Source: Leucosporidium creatinivorum
Lineage: Eukaryota; Basidiomycota; Microbotryomycetes; Leucosporidiales; Leucosporidiaceae
Assembly (NCBI GenBank): GCA_001600635.1
Contig: BCKL01000001.1
Span: 786,808-850,807 of the forward strand
DNA: 64,000 nucleotides
Reading direction: 5' to 3'
Part shown: piece by piece, positions 53,983 through 64,000 of the stretch
Layout: each line of letters opens with the position of its first letter
Position numbering within the stretch: position 1 is the first letter of the stretch
The notes under the pieces: model-generated
Databases searched by the model: none
What the model was told of the DNA's origin: nothing
The model's input: the letters and a program-made list of their open reading frames with translations, nothing else
Made by a program: the position numbers and the translations under genes

Positions 53983-55160
53983 CTACGCTCTTCCCTCCTC
54001 GAACCAGCTCATCGACAGGCGGGTTCTACCAGCGAGGGCCAGCTTGACCGCCTCGATTTCATCTTCAGGTCGCTCAATCGGCTGTTGCCCCTCGTCGGGG
54101 AGTTGTCGATCGACGTCGAGGTGCTCGAGGTTGGGAAGGCAGGAGAGGTCGGAGAGGAAGTCAACGAGATACTTGGTGCTGAGTGGGAAGGAGTCGGGTG
54201 CTCTGAGGCGGCGTAAAGTGGGAGGAAGGTGCTGGAGGGGGCGATACTCGTCGAGCTCGGCGGCGCGAGACCGAGAGATGTTTTGGAAGCCAGAGAGACG
54301 TAGCTCGGTCAAGCTGGTACAGCTTCCGATGGATTGGAGGAGGAGATCAATGTCGCTAGCGTAGCGCAAGTCGTTGAGACCAATGATCACCAAGACTCGA
54401 AGAGCGCCGAAAGGCGAGAGGTCGAACGTCTGCTCAGGTTGAACCAGCTGAAGACGAGGTATTCAAGCGAGCGGTGCGAAGATTGGAGGATCATGTCGAG
54501 AAGCTGTGACTTGATGACCATGAGCGTTGTAAAATGCTCAAGTTGAAAGGTCGGTGGGTGGAAGCCTCCATCTAGGCAAACGGCCGGGTGGTGCTCCAGC
54601 TCGAGGTGTTTGAGGCCAGTGAGAGGCTGAAGAAGGGCATCGAGGTCGTATCCGTCAGAACAGATCCGCTTGATGTCCAGGTATTCCAGACGACTTCCCA
54701 CCCCCGCCACCAACCCCTCAATTCGGCGCGCCTGTCGAATATCCAGGCCGAACCCGGGCAACGTGGAGGCCTTCATGACGAGTCCTCGAACGTTGGTACA
54801 AGCTTTGAGGAGTGTAGCAAGCACCGACTCGACCGCTGCCAAGCTTTGGTAGGAGCAAGCGTGCACCCGCAGGACGTGGACGAGGGAGGCGAGGTGAGGG
54901 GACGAGGTGAGGGTGCGGAAACCGAGCTTCGAGGTCGCATCAAGCTCTAGAGGGTTCTTGGTAAAGAGCTCTTCGGTGAAAACTTGGGTGATCCCGCGGT
55001 AGAGTTTCTCCTGGGCGACCGAAGCGAAAGCCCGTGAGGCGAGGCAGAAAGCGAGGCAGGTCTGTCGGGCCCGAGGACCACTGTTTGTAGTGCCGGTGAC
55101 GGTACAGGCATCCTCCAGTATCCTTTTGAGGAGCTCGGGAGGGAGTTGAGGCTGAGGCAT
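53983..55160 (-). CDS. F-box/leucine-rich-type protein, frame interrupted once
   Basis: MPQPQLPPELLKRILEDAC begins an F-box-like motif ending QEKLYRGITQVF, followed by Leu-rich repeats (LVHVLRVHACSY, LTGLKHLELEHH, LTELRLSGFQ, LPNLEHLDVD). The first 255 codons are in one frame. After RSLEYLVFS, near 54445-54460, the protein continues as LVQPEQTFDLSPFGALRVLV in another frame, as if one base had been lost. No intron of usual size spans this point. Its layout resembles the F-box gene at 8528-9680, which is also frameshifted. A 64-nt intron (55244-55307) lies in the 5' leader. Allele decay, pseudogene or assembly error are all possible. Confidence 0.65.
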
Positions 55161-55686
55161 GGCGGGGAAGACTGGCGAGCTCGAGGGTGGCTTCGGCGAT
55201 GGATTGAGCGACTACGAAGGGCGATGGAGGGCCGCTGTAAGCTCTGCGTGAGAGCACACAGCCGTCAGCTTCCGGCTCTCGCATATTTGTATCAGCTACA
55301 GACTCACGGCGAGGATGGAGACGCTTGCGATAGCGAGCGAGCGATCAAGCTGAGCCTATCCGTAGCTTCGATACAACAGCACGTAGGACTGGGTACAGCG
55401 GAGTCAGCAATCACCCTCGCTATGTAGCGTCGAAGACCCACCTTTACAGCTACTAGCGACCACAGCTCAGCGCGTCAAAGCAGGAGCGAGCGAGCGGGAG
55501 CGGCGAGGGCGGTGCAGGTCGGTTCCTACAGCAGCGTACGGGTAGCTAGAGCGAGCTTCGAGCACTATAAAGCGCGACGGCGAGTCGAGAGCTGAACGAG
55601 GTGAAGCGTAGGAGCAAGAGAGCTGAAACGGCTCTCCCTCTCTCTATACCCTCCTTTACTCGAGCTCAATCGTACAACAACATGAG
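55161..55686. other. leader of the F-box gene and promoter of the TilS-like gene
   Basis: On the minus strand an intron at 55244-55307 (GTGAGT donor, CTGAC branch site, CAG acceptor) lies in the F-box leader. The rest contains several TACAGCT/AGCTGTA copies but no supported gene. Confidence 0.4.
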
Positions 55687-57294
55687 ATGCATCCGATCAC
55701 ATCAGCGGACTTCTACAGAGCTGTGCAGCGCATCATACCTCGTTCCGGCTGGACTTCAGCTCGCGTCGGTAAGCTCGGGCGCTCTCCCTTCAGAGCTACA
55801 GCTGACGGGCTTCATACACAGCGGTAGCCGTTTCGGGGGGACCAGACTCGATTGCACTACTGCACCTGCTCGCTCAATATGTGCGAGAACCGGCCTCGGC
55901 GGGAGAGCTCCCTCGAGCTTGGCAGCTCATCGCAGTGACTGTCGACCATCGCCTCCGTGCCGAGAGTACAGCGGAAGCGCAAGCAGTCAAGCAGTTCTCT
56001 CACTCACTCGGTGAGCCGCCCCTTCGTACAGCTCCTCATGCGCCGAGCTTACCCGCGCGTTCGCAGGCCTCGAGCACCACACTCTCTCGATTCCCTGGCA
56101 CCAGCCTCCCTTCCCCGACTTCCCTGCACCTCGAAGGACGGAAGCTCCCGCTCGCACCGCCCGCATGCTCCTATACCGCCAGCTCTTTCGTCAGGAGGGG
56201 ATCGCGAGCCTCTGGACGGGGCATCACCGAGGGGATCAAGTCGAGAACTTGCTGATGAGAGGCAGGGAGATGCAGAGCGCGGCGAGAATGGATGTTGGTG
56301 GGCTGGAGAAAGTCGAGGAAAAGGAGAGGTGGATCGTTCGGCCATTGCTGGGGTTCGACAAGGTGCGCCGAAGCTTCTCTCGTCTGACTCGCTGAGCTCA
56401 CTCCCTCTATCTCGACAGGCACAACTTGTCGATTATTGCGACAAGCACTCGCTTCCCTACTTCATCGACCCTACCAACCTCGACCCTCAGCATACCCCGC
56501 GCAACGCCCTGCGACAAACACTCGCCGAAGCGCAGGCTCGCCATATTTCCCACCCTCACGTCCTCCCCTCCGCCTCCACCGCCAAATCTGGACCTCTTCA
56601 GCTTCTGCACCACATCCTACCCTCTCCCTCGCTACCTCTGCAACCCTCCCCTCCCGCCATCGACCTCCTCACCCTCAACTCTCCCTCTCCAACGACTCTC
56701 ACTGTCCGCCCTCAGCATCATCCCTCCCGCACTCCACCATCTGAGACCCGCGCCCTCCTTCGCCGTATCATTTCCTTCGCTTCTCCGCTCCACCAAGGCG
56801 GCACCATCTCCGAATCGGCGTTGGAAGGCGCGAGACGGCGGATCTGGGAGTCACCGAGGGAGGGGAAGCAGGCTTTCACGCCTGGTGCAGGGGTCGTGCT
56901 TGTGCCGAGGAGGCACAAGGGGACGAGTGGAGACCTTGAGCGTTGGGAGTGGGTAATAGGCAGACAGCCGAAGCGCAAGGAGGGGCGTCACTCGACTTCG
57001 GCGCAGGAGCCGTTCGAGCTTGTTGAGGGGGAGGGCCGGGTGTGGGATGGTCGGGTGTGGTTCAAAGTGGAGCGCGTGGTGGAGCGAGGTGAAGGATGGA
57101 GGTGGTGGGTCGAGGAGAGGGGGAGATGGAGTTTGCCGGTGCTGCTGAGGTCGAAACGGGGCGCCGAGGGAGAGCCGGAGGTCGTGCTCGACTTCTCGCG
57201 GCTCGGCAACGACGGGGCGGGGATTGAGCAGGAGGGTGTGTTGAACGTAGATGGCTTCCAGGTGAGCTGGCGGTGTAGGAAGGTCTTGCGATGA
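55687..57294 (+). CDS. TilS-like PP-loop ATPase (tRNA lysidine synthetase family)
   Basis: Four exons, about 500 residues. The start MHPITSADFYRAVQRI leads over an intron into the PP-loop VAVSGGPDSIALLHLLAQY. VTVDHRLRAESTAEA, GHHRGDQVENLLMR and IVRPLLGFDKAQLVDYC follow, all typical of TilS/MesJ, with DPTNLDPQHTPRNALR as in the TilS core. The bacterial enzyme makes lysidine at C34 of tRNA-Ile; what the fungal protein modifies is unknown, possibly a mitochondrial tRNA (inference). The C-terminal 200 residues are divergent and Arg/Trp/Glu-rich. No obvious presequence is visible. Confidence 0.8.
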
Positions 57295-58159
57295 GAATGA
57301 AGGGACTGTCCCTCTCGGTCCCTGCTTTTGGGAGAGCTGCGAGCCTCCACGAAAGCTCGAGAGAGTGGATAATTACGCCGATTGAGCCGGCTTCGAGCCT
57401 TGCGCTTTCGTAACCCTTACATCTGGAGATGAACGAGCGCGAGCGGGCGAGGCTGGCGGACCGGCAGGCTCATGATCAGCGCTCAGCGGTTCTGCAAGGC
57501 TGCAGGGAGCAGGGCGTGGTCCACAGAGCTCTGCAGTCGACAATGTGCATTCCAATTGACGATGTAGGACGACAAGTGGAAGCAGCGACAAGTGCGGAGC
57601 CAAGCCGCCTCGAGGCCTCGAGGCTTGCCTTCCTCCCCTCACTTCGCCTGCTCGCCTTCTCAGCTCCGCCGCTCGTTTCTCCTTCAAGGCCGCCTGGATC
57701 CAGCACTCGAATACAAGGGAGGCTGCCAAAACACGACCTAAGGCTCTCCCCTCTCCGCGCTTCATTGCACGCGAGGTGAGGCTCTTCCAACCTCCCCCCC
57801 TCCCTTTCCCCTCCCCTTTCGCCGCTACATCGGCGATGAGCTCGGGCTTTTGGCCGAGCAGCAGCAGCAGTGGCTGGTTCAGGCTAGTAGCTGGCTCTGC
57901 TTCGGTGCAGGACTAGCAGGAGCAGGAGACGAGGAGGGCGTGATGCACAGTGTCGAGCCTGTTTGAGCAGCTCGCTGAACTCTGTTTGCTCCTCCTCGTC
58001 CATCTGTACTCTAGCAGTAGTAGTAAAGAGCAGCAGCAGCACCTCCTTCGCCTCTCAGCCGCGCTCTTCGAGGTCTCCCTTAGGCCGTGTTTGGCGACGA
58101 CTACCGCACGCGAGCTCGACCCCAATCGCCCGTGCGCTTCTCTCGCTCAGTTTTAGGAC
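57295..58159. other. 865-bp intergenic region
   Basis: No firm gene. Both strands are open around 57373-57779 (a minus frame with a charged helix, AALKEKRAAELRRRAGEV, and a plus frame starting MNERERARLADRQ). Neither shows a domain or an intron, so coding is undecided. A pyrimidine tract of C and T runs lies at 57789-57830. Confidence 0.35.
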
Positions 58160-59129
58160 ATGTTCTTCGTCGTACGTAGCTTCCGCTCTTTCCAGCTGTG
58201 GGACATGAGCTGACCTGCTCCGTTCCGCGCTTCAACAGAAGGAGCTCACCCAAAACCTCTCGCTGCACCCCTCCTACTTCACCCCACACCTCAAAGACTA
58301 CCTCCTTAAGCTCCTCAACATCCAAGTCGAGGGCTCCTGCTCAGGTCGGCTAGGGTATGTCATTGCTGTCATCGCCGTGACGGACGTAGGAAGGGGCAAG
58401 GTCGTCGAAGGCGGAGCAGAGTTCAAGATCAAGTACCGTGCCATCGTGTACCGGCCGTTTAGGGGAGAGGTGGTGGATGGTGTGGTCGCTAGTGTGAACA
58501 AGGTGAGTCTCGGCGATGCTTTTGAGGCTGGGGCGAGGGGCTGAGGAGCGGTCACTTCGAGGCTGTTCCCCCGAGCTAGCAGTGGGCTGATTTGGCTTGC
58601 TCTTCTACAGATGGGAGTGTTCGCAGATGTCGGACCTCTGCAGTGCTTTATCTCAACACATGTAAGTGCTGGGGCCACCCGTTTCGGTTCCATCGCTTTC
58701 CCCGAATCGCATGCTAATCCTACTTCTCTATCAACAGTTGATCCCAGCGGAGTTCAAGTTCGACCCAAACTCTGTACCACCATCTTTCACGAGTCCAGAC
58801 GAGAATGTGAGTAGCCAGCTCGACTCGGCCGCCCGCTTTAGGAGGGAGCAAGCGCCGAGATGCTGACCTTCCTTTCTTCGCTCGTCTTCAGTTGACCATC
58901 AAAAAGGGTGCCCACATACGGCTGAAGATCGTCGGTACACGAGTGGACGCTACCGAGATCGTGAGTAACCCCGTAGAGTCTGCCGAGCCGAAGAACTGCG
59001 CTGACCTTCTCTCTCTCCTCTCCGCTCACTCCCTGGATGCATCTCCCATCTCTTCGCCATCTTTTCGCCGTCTCTCAGTTCGCCATCGGGACCATCAAAG
59101 AGGATTACCTCGGACCGTTCGAGAGTTAA
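58160..59129 (+). CDS. rpb7: Rpb7, RNA polymerase II stalk subunit
   Basis: Six exons, about 175 residues, matching the family length. The first exon encodes only MFFV. Then follow KELTQNLSLHPSYFTPHLKDY, VEGSCSGRLGYVIAV, YRAIVYRPFRGEVVDGVV, NKMGVFADVGPLQCFISTHL, IRLKIVGTRVDATEI and FAIGTIKEDYLGPFES. Rpb7 pairs with Rpb4 to form the stalk that binds nascent RNA and assists initiation. The N-terminal RNP-like domain and C-terminal OB fold are both complete. Confidence 0.95.
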
Positions 59130-59342
59130 AAGGCTGAAAGACGAACGCCGACCAAAGACAGGGGGGTTGGAGCCGTGCAATAGACCTGCCGGAAATCGTG
59201 TACTATCATTTACTGTCCCTCTCTGCACGCGAAGAGCCGTGCAGGCGAAAGTTAGCAGCCTGCGGCTCGATCACAAAGAGGCGACCGACGCGACTGCTCC
59301 CTCTTCCGTTCCTCCTCCGCTCTCCTCGTCGCACATCTCGAC

Positions 59343-61662
59343 ATGCTCGCCGATCTCAACACCGCGATTCGCACGCCTCTCGCTCTCGTGCAGAGCGTCT
59401 ACGCTCAGGATGCCACTCCTACACTCGACGGCTTGGAGAAGCGCGTCGAATCCGTCTTCAGCGGGCTCTTCTCGGATGCCTCGGCACTAGCACAGGTGCG
59501 TACGGCACAGCGATGGAGTATAGAGCTACACGATTCTGATGTGCTGCTCCTCCCGCTGCTAAACGCCTACAGCTCCCCGCCATCACCTCCCTCTCGACTC
59601 CCTCGACTTTGCCTCCCTCTGGCTCGCTCGTGCGCTTCCGCGCCATGGTGCAGGACACTGGCTTTGGAAGCGAGGTGTACAAGGCTATCAGCAAGAGCGG
59701 AGACGTGCTCATGTTCGGCAAGGAGGAGGAAGGTGGAGATTCGGACGTAAGTTGCTCGAGTTGGCTGAGGGCGCGTTTCTCGGGGCTGTGGGAGCTGACA
59801 GGCACGCTTCTGCAGGCTGCTCCCGACGACTACTCGAACTTGAAGGAGAGGCAGGCGTTCTACGTCGTGAGCGTGCCTGGAGAGACTGCTTGGGTCAAGG
59901 AGGTGCGTTTCGACCCTTTCCCTCCAGCTGTCGTGCTACACTGACAGCTCAAACTCATGTAGAACCTCGACAAGACTACTGCTGAGTGTACGTTGGCTCC
60001 CCTCGTCCCTCCTTGGCTCTCACTGACCTCTCATTCCACAGCACTCGAAGCTTCGGTCGCGGCGCTCTCCCTTTCCAACGCCGAGCCTACCGCCGAGCCC
60101 GCCCTTCTTGCCAACAAGTACCCCGTGCCTTCAGAGCCTCATTTTGGCTGCATCGTGAAGGTGAGCAGCGATCGTTGGCTCGGCCGTTATGCCTCACACT
60201 GACTCCCTCCATCGCAGGTCTACGGAGAAGCTGCCGACTCGCTGAAGACTACGGATGTCGTCGAGTTCATCGGTGTCATCGGAGAAACTCCGTACGTCTA
60301 GCTTCCTCTGAGTACAGAGTATGCTCATCGACTCAAGTCTCTGCAGCCTCTCGAGCTCCTTCGACGACCTCGTCGCCGACTCTGCTCCTCCCGCCACGAC
60401 TCCCGTTCCCGCTCTTCACGTCATCCTCGCGCTTCCTGCACCCAGGCCTACCCTGGCTGAGCTTCCCACCGCTGCTGATGAGCTCGTTCGCCTTCGCAAC
60501 GAGCTCATTGAGTACCTCGCTGGCGGACTGGGCGGCGACGTCGATGCCGCCGAGTGGCTCCTGCTCGCGCTCCTGACGCGCATGTAAGCTCTTAGTATTC
60601 TCTGCTGCTCTGAGATATCACTGACGCCTGTCTTTCTTGCCTACAGCCACACCCGTCACCCCACCGGCATGGCACTCGGCTCTCTCTCCCTGAACCTCGC
60701 CCTTCCCTCCTCCTTCGCCGCCACCATTGCCCCCATCGTCTCTTCCCTCGTACCCAAGACCACCTCGCTCAACCTCACCATCCCCGTGCTCAACGACATC
60801 AAGGCCAAGATGGCCCCTCGCAACAGGGACGAGAACCTCGAGAGCGGTGCGCTGCAGCTGTCGACCGGAACTGCGGTGCTCGTGGACATGCGTGGGATCG
60901 GAGAGGGAAAGCTCGAAGATGCTGGTGAGTTTGCTTCGACAGATGAGGGGAGACGGAGCGAGGAGCTGACCCTTTCGGCTCTCACTCAATCAGGCGTTCG
61001 GAACCTGAGGCATATCGCCACCACTATGGCCCAGCAGAAGCTCTCCTACGAGTTCCCCTACTCGTCCTTTGAGCTCGAGACCGACCTCTCCTTCATCTTG
61101 CTCAGCGAGGGCAAGGCGATCCTTCCTGTGCGTCCACCGAGCGCCGAGCCGTTCCCTTCGTCGCTCGCGGCTGACCTCTGACCCTCACCTACAGACGGAC
61201 TGCGTAGTCTATGTCAAGCCTACGGGCGGCATGGCGGCTTCTGCCTCTCCCTCGGCTGAGAAGCTGGACGCCTTCCGGTCTTTCCTCGCTCAGATGAAGG
61301 CTTCTGACTTTACCATCCCTCCCGAGATGTCCGAGGTACGCTGCTCATCGCTTCCCTCCAAGAGTCTCAGTGCTTACTCGACCGCCCCACAGATCATCCA
61401 AGCCGATTTTGTTGAGCGTCGACAGAAGTCGGTCGCCGGCGAGGGCATGTCACAGGAGGATCTCTTGTTCCGCATGACTGCTGCTCGGTGGGTCTCTCTC
61501 GTTCCTTCAAAGTCTTCGAATCGTACTGACCTGCTACCTCACAGCTTGATGTCTCTCTCCACCGGCTCGACCGCGCTGAGCAAAGAGGCCTGGTTGGCGA
61601 CCGCTGAGCTGGATGAGAGGAGGAAGGAGGCCGCTCCTCCAGCGACCAAGACGGAGGCTTGA
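59343..61662 (+). CDS. mcb1: MCM-binding protein (Mcb1/MCMBP/ETG1)
   Basis: About nine exons, roughly 620 residues. Family landmarks are LPAITSLSTPSTLPPSGSLV, FRAMVQDTGFGSEVY and KENLDKTTAE near the N-terminus, then HVILALPAPRPTL, AEWLLLALLTRIHTRHPTGMALG, a mini-AAA-like part, and DCVVYVKPTGG, FRSFLAQMKASDFTIPPEMSE, QADFVERRQKS at the end. It binds the Mcm3-7 subcomplex and helps unload or assemble MCM complexes in the nucleus. The end is Ala/Lys-rich. The ATG at 59343 is the first in frame. Confidence 0.9.
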
Positions 61663-61957
61663 GTGACTTAGATTCGTAGTTGTAGCTCTAAGGAACCGAG
61701 GGAGTCTGTAGCTGTAAGCTAGTCGTGCTCTTGCGCTGCTCGGCGATGGGTCTGCCTCGTGAAGATTCAGGGATTGCAAGAGACTGCTGGGTGGTGTGAG
61801 ACGCACGATTTGCTACAGTAGCTGCCCTGCACACCATCTGACATTCGACCCGAACGCGCGCTGACCTCAAGGCGGCCGAGCTGCGCTCAGCTGGTCTCGC
61901 TCCTACTCTTCGCCTCGCTCTTTGTCTCTCGCTTCGGCAATAGCTCGCCTACACGCT

Positions 61958-64000
61958 ATGGAGAACACGCCTACGCAGGCGTGGTTCTCGCCGCCAGAAG
62001 GCGTCTACACCCTCATCCAGTCGCTCAATGTCACCACCTCATCAACGGCCCACTTCGTCGCGAACGCTGCCGCCCCTTCAGCCCCTGCAGCACAGCCGGG
62101 AGCTACCCCGAATGATCCAATGGTCTTCCCCCCACCTCCGCACCCTACCAAGTTGGCTACAGCAGCGGTCACCTTCCCCGTCAGGGAGACACAAGGCGTT
62201 TCGGGACTCGGCATGTCGATGGGGAACCTGCGCGCTACGGGCGGCGGTGGAGGAGAGCGGCCAGGCCTAGGGCCCATCCGGAGAGGCTCCAATACCGCCG
62301 AGAGCAGTCCGATGCTCTCGGGCGGGGTATCGTCGTCGGGAGCGGAGGCAGTCGACCCCGTCCCGATAGGCGGTGGAGGAAAGGTCAACGGCAGCAGCAG
62401 CAGCAGTAGCACCGCTACAACTACTCCTGCTGGAGGCATGCACGGCTCCTTCAGCCCCCTCCTCAAGCGACGGCCGCTTACGAGCTCGTTCTCCATCCCG
62501 ACGCTCGGCAGCTTGGCAGGCAATGGCGGCAGCAACAGTGGATCAGCTGGAGAGGGAGGAGTACCGACCAGCCGACCGCTTCGCCAATTCCGAGGGACCT
62601 CGTCGTCGTTTGTGAGGAGCTGGGAGGGATTGCCCCTTTCGCAGGCGCAGCTGAAGGGGATCGCAGAGGGCAACTCGGGCAGGCAGACGGTCTTTGGCTT
62701 CTACACGAGCGGGAAGAGTGTGGTGTGGGTCGAGATTGGTCAAGGTCGGCCAAAGGTGCGCTTCGGTTCGGTTCTGAGTTGGCAGAGACTCTCGCTGACC
62801 GTTCCACTTTCGCAGGAGGCGCTTGCTCGAGTGGTCTTCAACGTCGCACCCACCTGTATCGACGTCAACCAGCACACCATGTCCTCCTCGCAAATTGACG
62901 TCCTCGTCGGCTTCCTCAACGGCGACATCTTCTGGTTCGGTGCGCTCGTGACTGGACCGAAAGCGTGTGCTGTCTCGCTGACCCTGCATCTCTTTCAGAC
63001 CCTCTCACCGCCAAGTACACCCGCCTTAACAAGCTAGGCATCATCGCCTCCTCGCCCATCACCTCGGTCGCCTGGCTTCCTCCTTCGCCGGCCAACGCCC
63101 ACAACGAGAACCATTCGAACCTCTTCCTCACTTCGCACGCCGATGGAACCATGCTCGTCTGGGACAAGGATCGCGAGGACTGGAGCGGCTTCGCACCGAC
63201 GCCCGTCCCGAGCGGCATCTACCTTCGCAACCCCTCGCTCGGCGGCGCAGGCAAGGAGAACGACTGGAGCACCTCCACCAACGGCGACAGCTCGTACACA
63301 GGAAGCGATAGCAAGCACGCTCCCGTCTCGACGGCGTCTCTACCAGCTGGGATGAGCGATTTGATCGTCTCTCGACCAGCGAACGTCGACAAGAAGGGAG
63401 GAGCGACGACCAAGTTCAACCCCGTCAGTCATTGGCGAGTCTCGAAGAAGGCTATCACAGGTGAGTCGGCTGAATCTCTCCTCACTCGAGGTAGCTCATC
63501 GTCAGAACTTGAAGTTGACCTTCCGCTCGACCTGCTCCCCCACAGCCTTCGCCTTCTCGCCCGATCTGCAGCTGTGCGCCGCAGTAGGCGAGGATGGATG
63601 CTTGAGGATCATTAACGCTGCCGAAGAGAAGTGAGTGGTCTCTTTTCTGACGTTCTGGAGGTCACGCTGTCTTGCAGCGTTTTTCGGCTCCCGCTCACAC
63701 CTCGGCTCCGACTTCGCAGGCTACTCGATACGTTTGCAGGCTACTTTGGCTCGCTCAACTGCGTGGCGTGGAGTCCAGACGGTCGCTTCGTCGTCGTGAG
63801 TAGCTCAGTCGGCTCATCAGTAGTCGTGTAATCGCTGACCGATATGGCCTTTTGCTCGCAGACGGGAGGCCAGGATGACCTCTGCACCATCTATTCGCCC
63901 CTCGAGCAACGCATCGTCGCACGCTGTCAAGGTCACTCGTCGTGGGTCACCGACATCGCTTGGGATCCCTGGCGGTCAGACGAGCGCACGATGCGCTTCG
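61958..64000 (+). CDS. creC: CreC/WDR20-like WD40 protein, cut by the window end
   Basis: At least five exons are seen, over 550 residues; the gene continues beyond the right edge. A Ser/Gly-rich N-terminal half with a polySer run (near 62392-62412) precedes [26 protein letters not shown]40 blades follow: [74 protein letters not shown] and [14 protein letters not shown]. CreC binds the deubiquitinase CreB in carbon-source regulation; WDR20 does the same with USP12/46. The start is the ATG at 61958 ([10 protein letters not shown]). Confidence 0.88.

Overview
The window reads as nuclear DNA of a basidiomycete yeast, most likely in the Pucciniomycotina (Rhodotorula/Sporobolomyces-like; this placement is inference). 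It is GC-rich and gene-dense. Nearly every gene is cut by many short introns (about 50-90 nt) with GTGAGT-like donors, a CTGAC/CTAAC branch site and a YAG acceptor. The proteins are clearly fungal: Ngg1/Ada3, Sam37, Nca2, Yme1, Slt11, Zn2Cys6 and CreC families. There are no operons, no ribosome-binding sites, no CRISPR array, and no rRNA, tRNA or transposase gene that I can support.

Layout, left to right. 1-9.7 kb: a low-complexity Ser-rich protein, a His-tailed methyltransferase, SAGA subunit Ada3, an SLC41 Mg2+ transporter and an F-box gene with an apparent frameshift. 10.5-16.7 kb: a PAP2 lipid phosphatase, then a divergent mitochondrial pair (SAM37/NCA2) sharing about 100 bp. 17-20.7 kb: an ankyrin + five-RRM + RS-domain protein whose reading frame is broken by two in-frame stop codons. 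21-28.4 kb: a polyol dehydrogenase with a minisatellite intron, a possible small Cys-rich protein, and two tandem paralogues of the fungal CCCH/DUF7923 family. 28.7-36.4 kb: DEAH helicase DHX35, mitochondrial Trp-tRNA synthetase and i-AAA protease Yme1. 37.2-41 kb: a 453-bp, 99.6% identical inverted duplication of the SLT11 promoter and 5' end, flanking a MYND/ankyrin gene. 41-51 kb: an unknown protein, a Zn2Cys6 regulator, a flavin monooxygenase and a PhoD-like phosphatase. 51.5-64 kb: mitoribosomal uS11, a secreted deaminase-fold protein, a second frameshifted F-box gene, a TilS-like PP-loop protein, Rpb7, MCM-binding protein and the start of CreC, which runs off the window.

Functional grouping: most genes are housekeeping. 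They cover mitochondrial import, protein quality control and translation (Sam37, Nca2, Yme1, Msw1, uS11m), splicing (DHX35, Slt11, perhaps the RRM/RS protein), and transcription or chromatin (Ada3, Rpb7, the Zn2Cys6 factor). The observations most worth a second look are the two in-frame stops in the five-RRM gene, the SLT11 inverted duplication, the intron built from 25-nt repeats that each carry a branch-site-like motif, a start codon split by an intron, and several microexons down to an apparent 4 nt.
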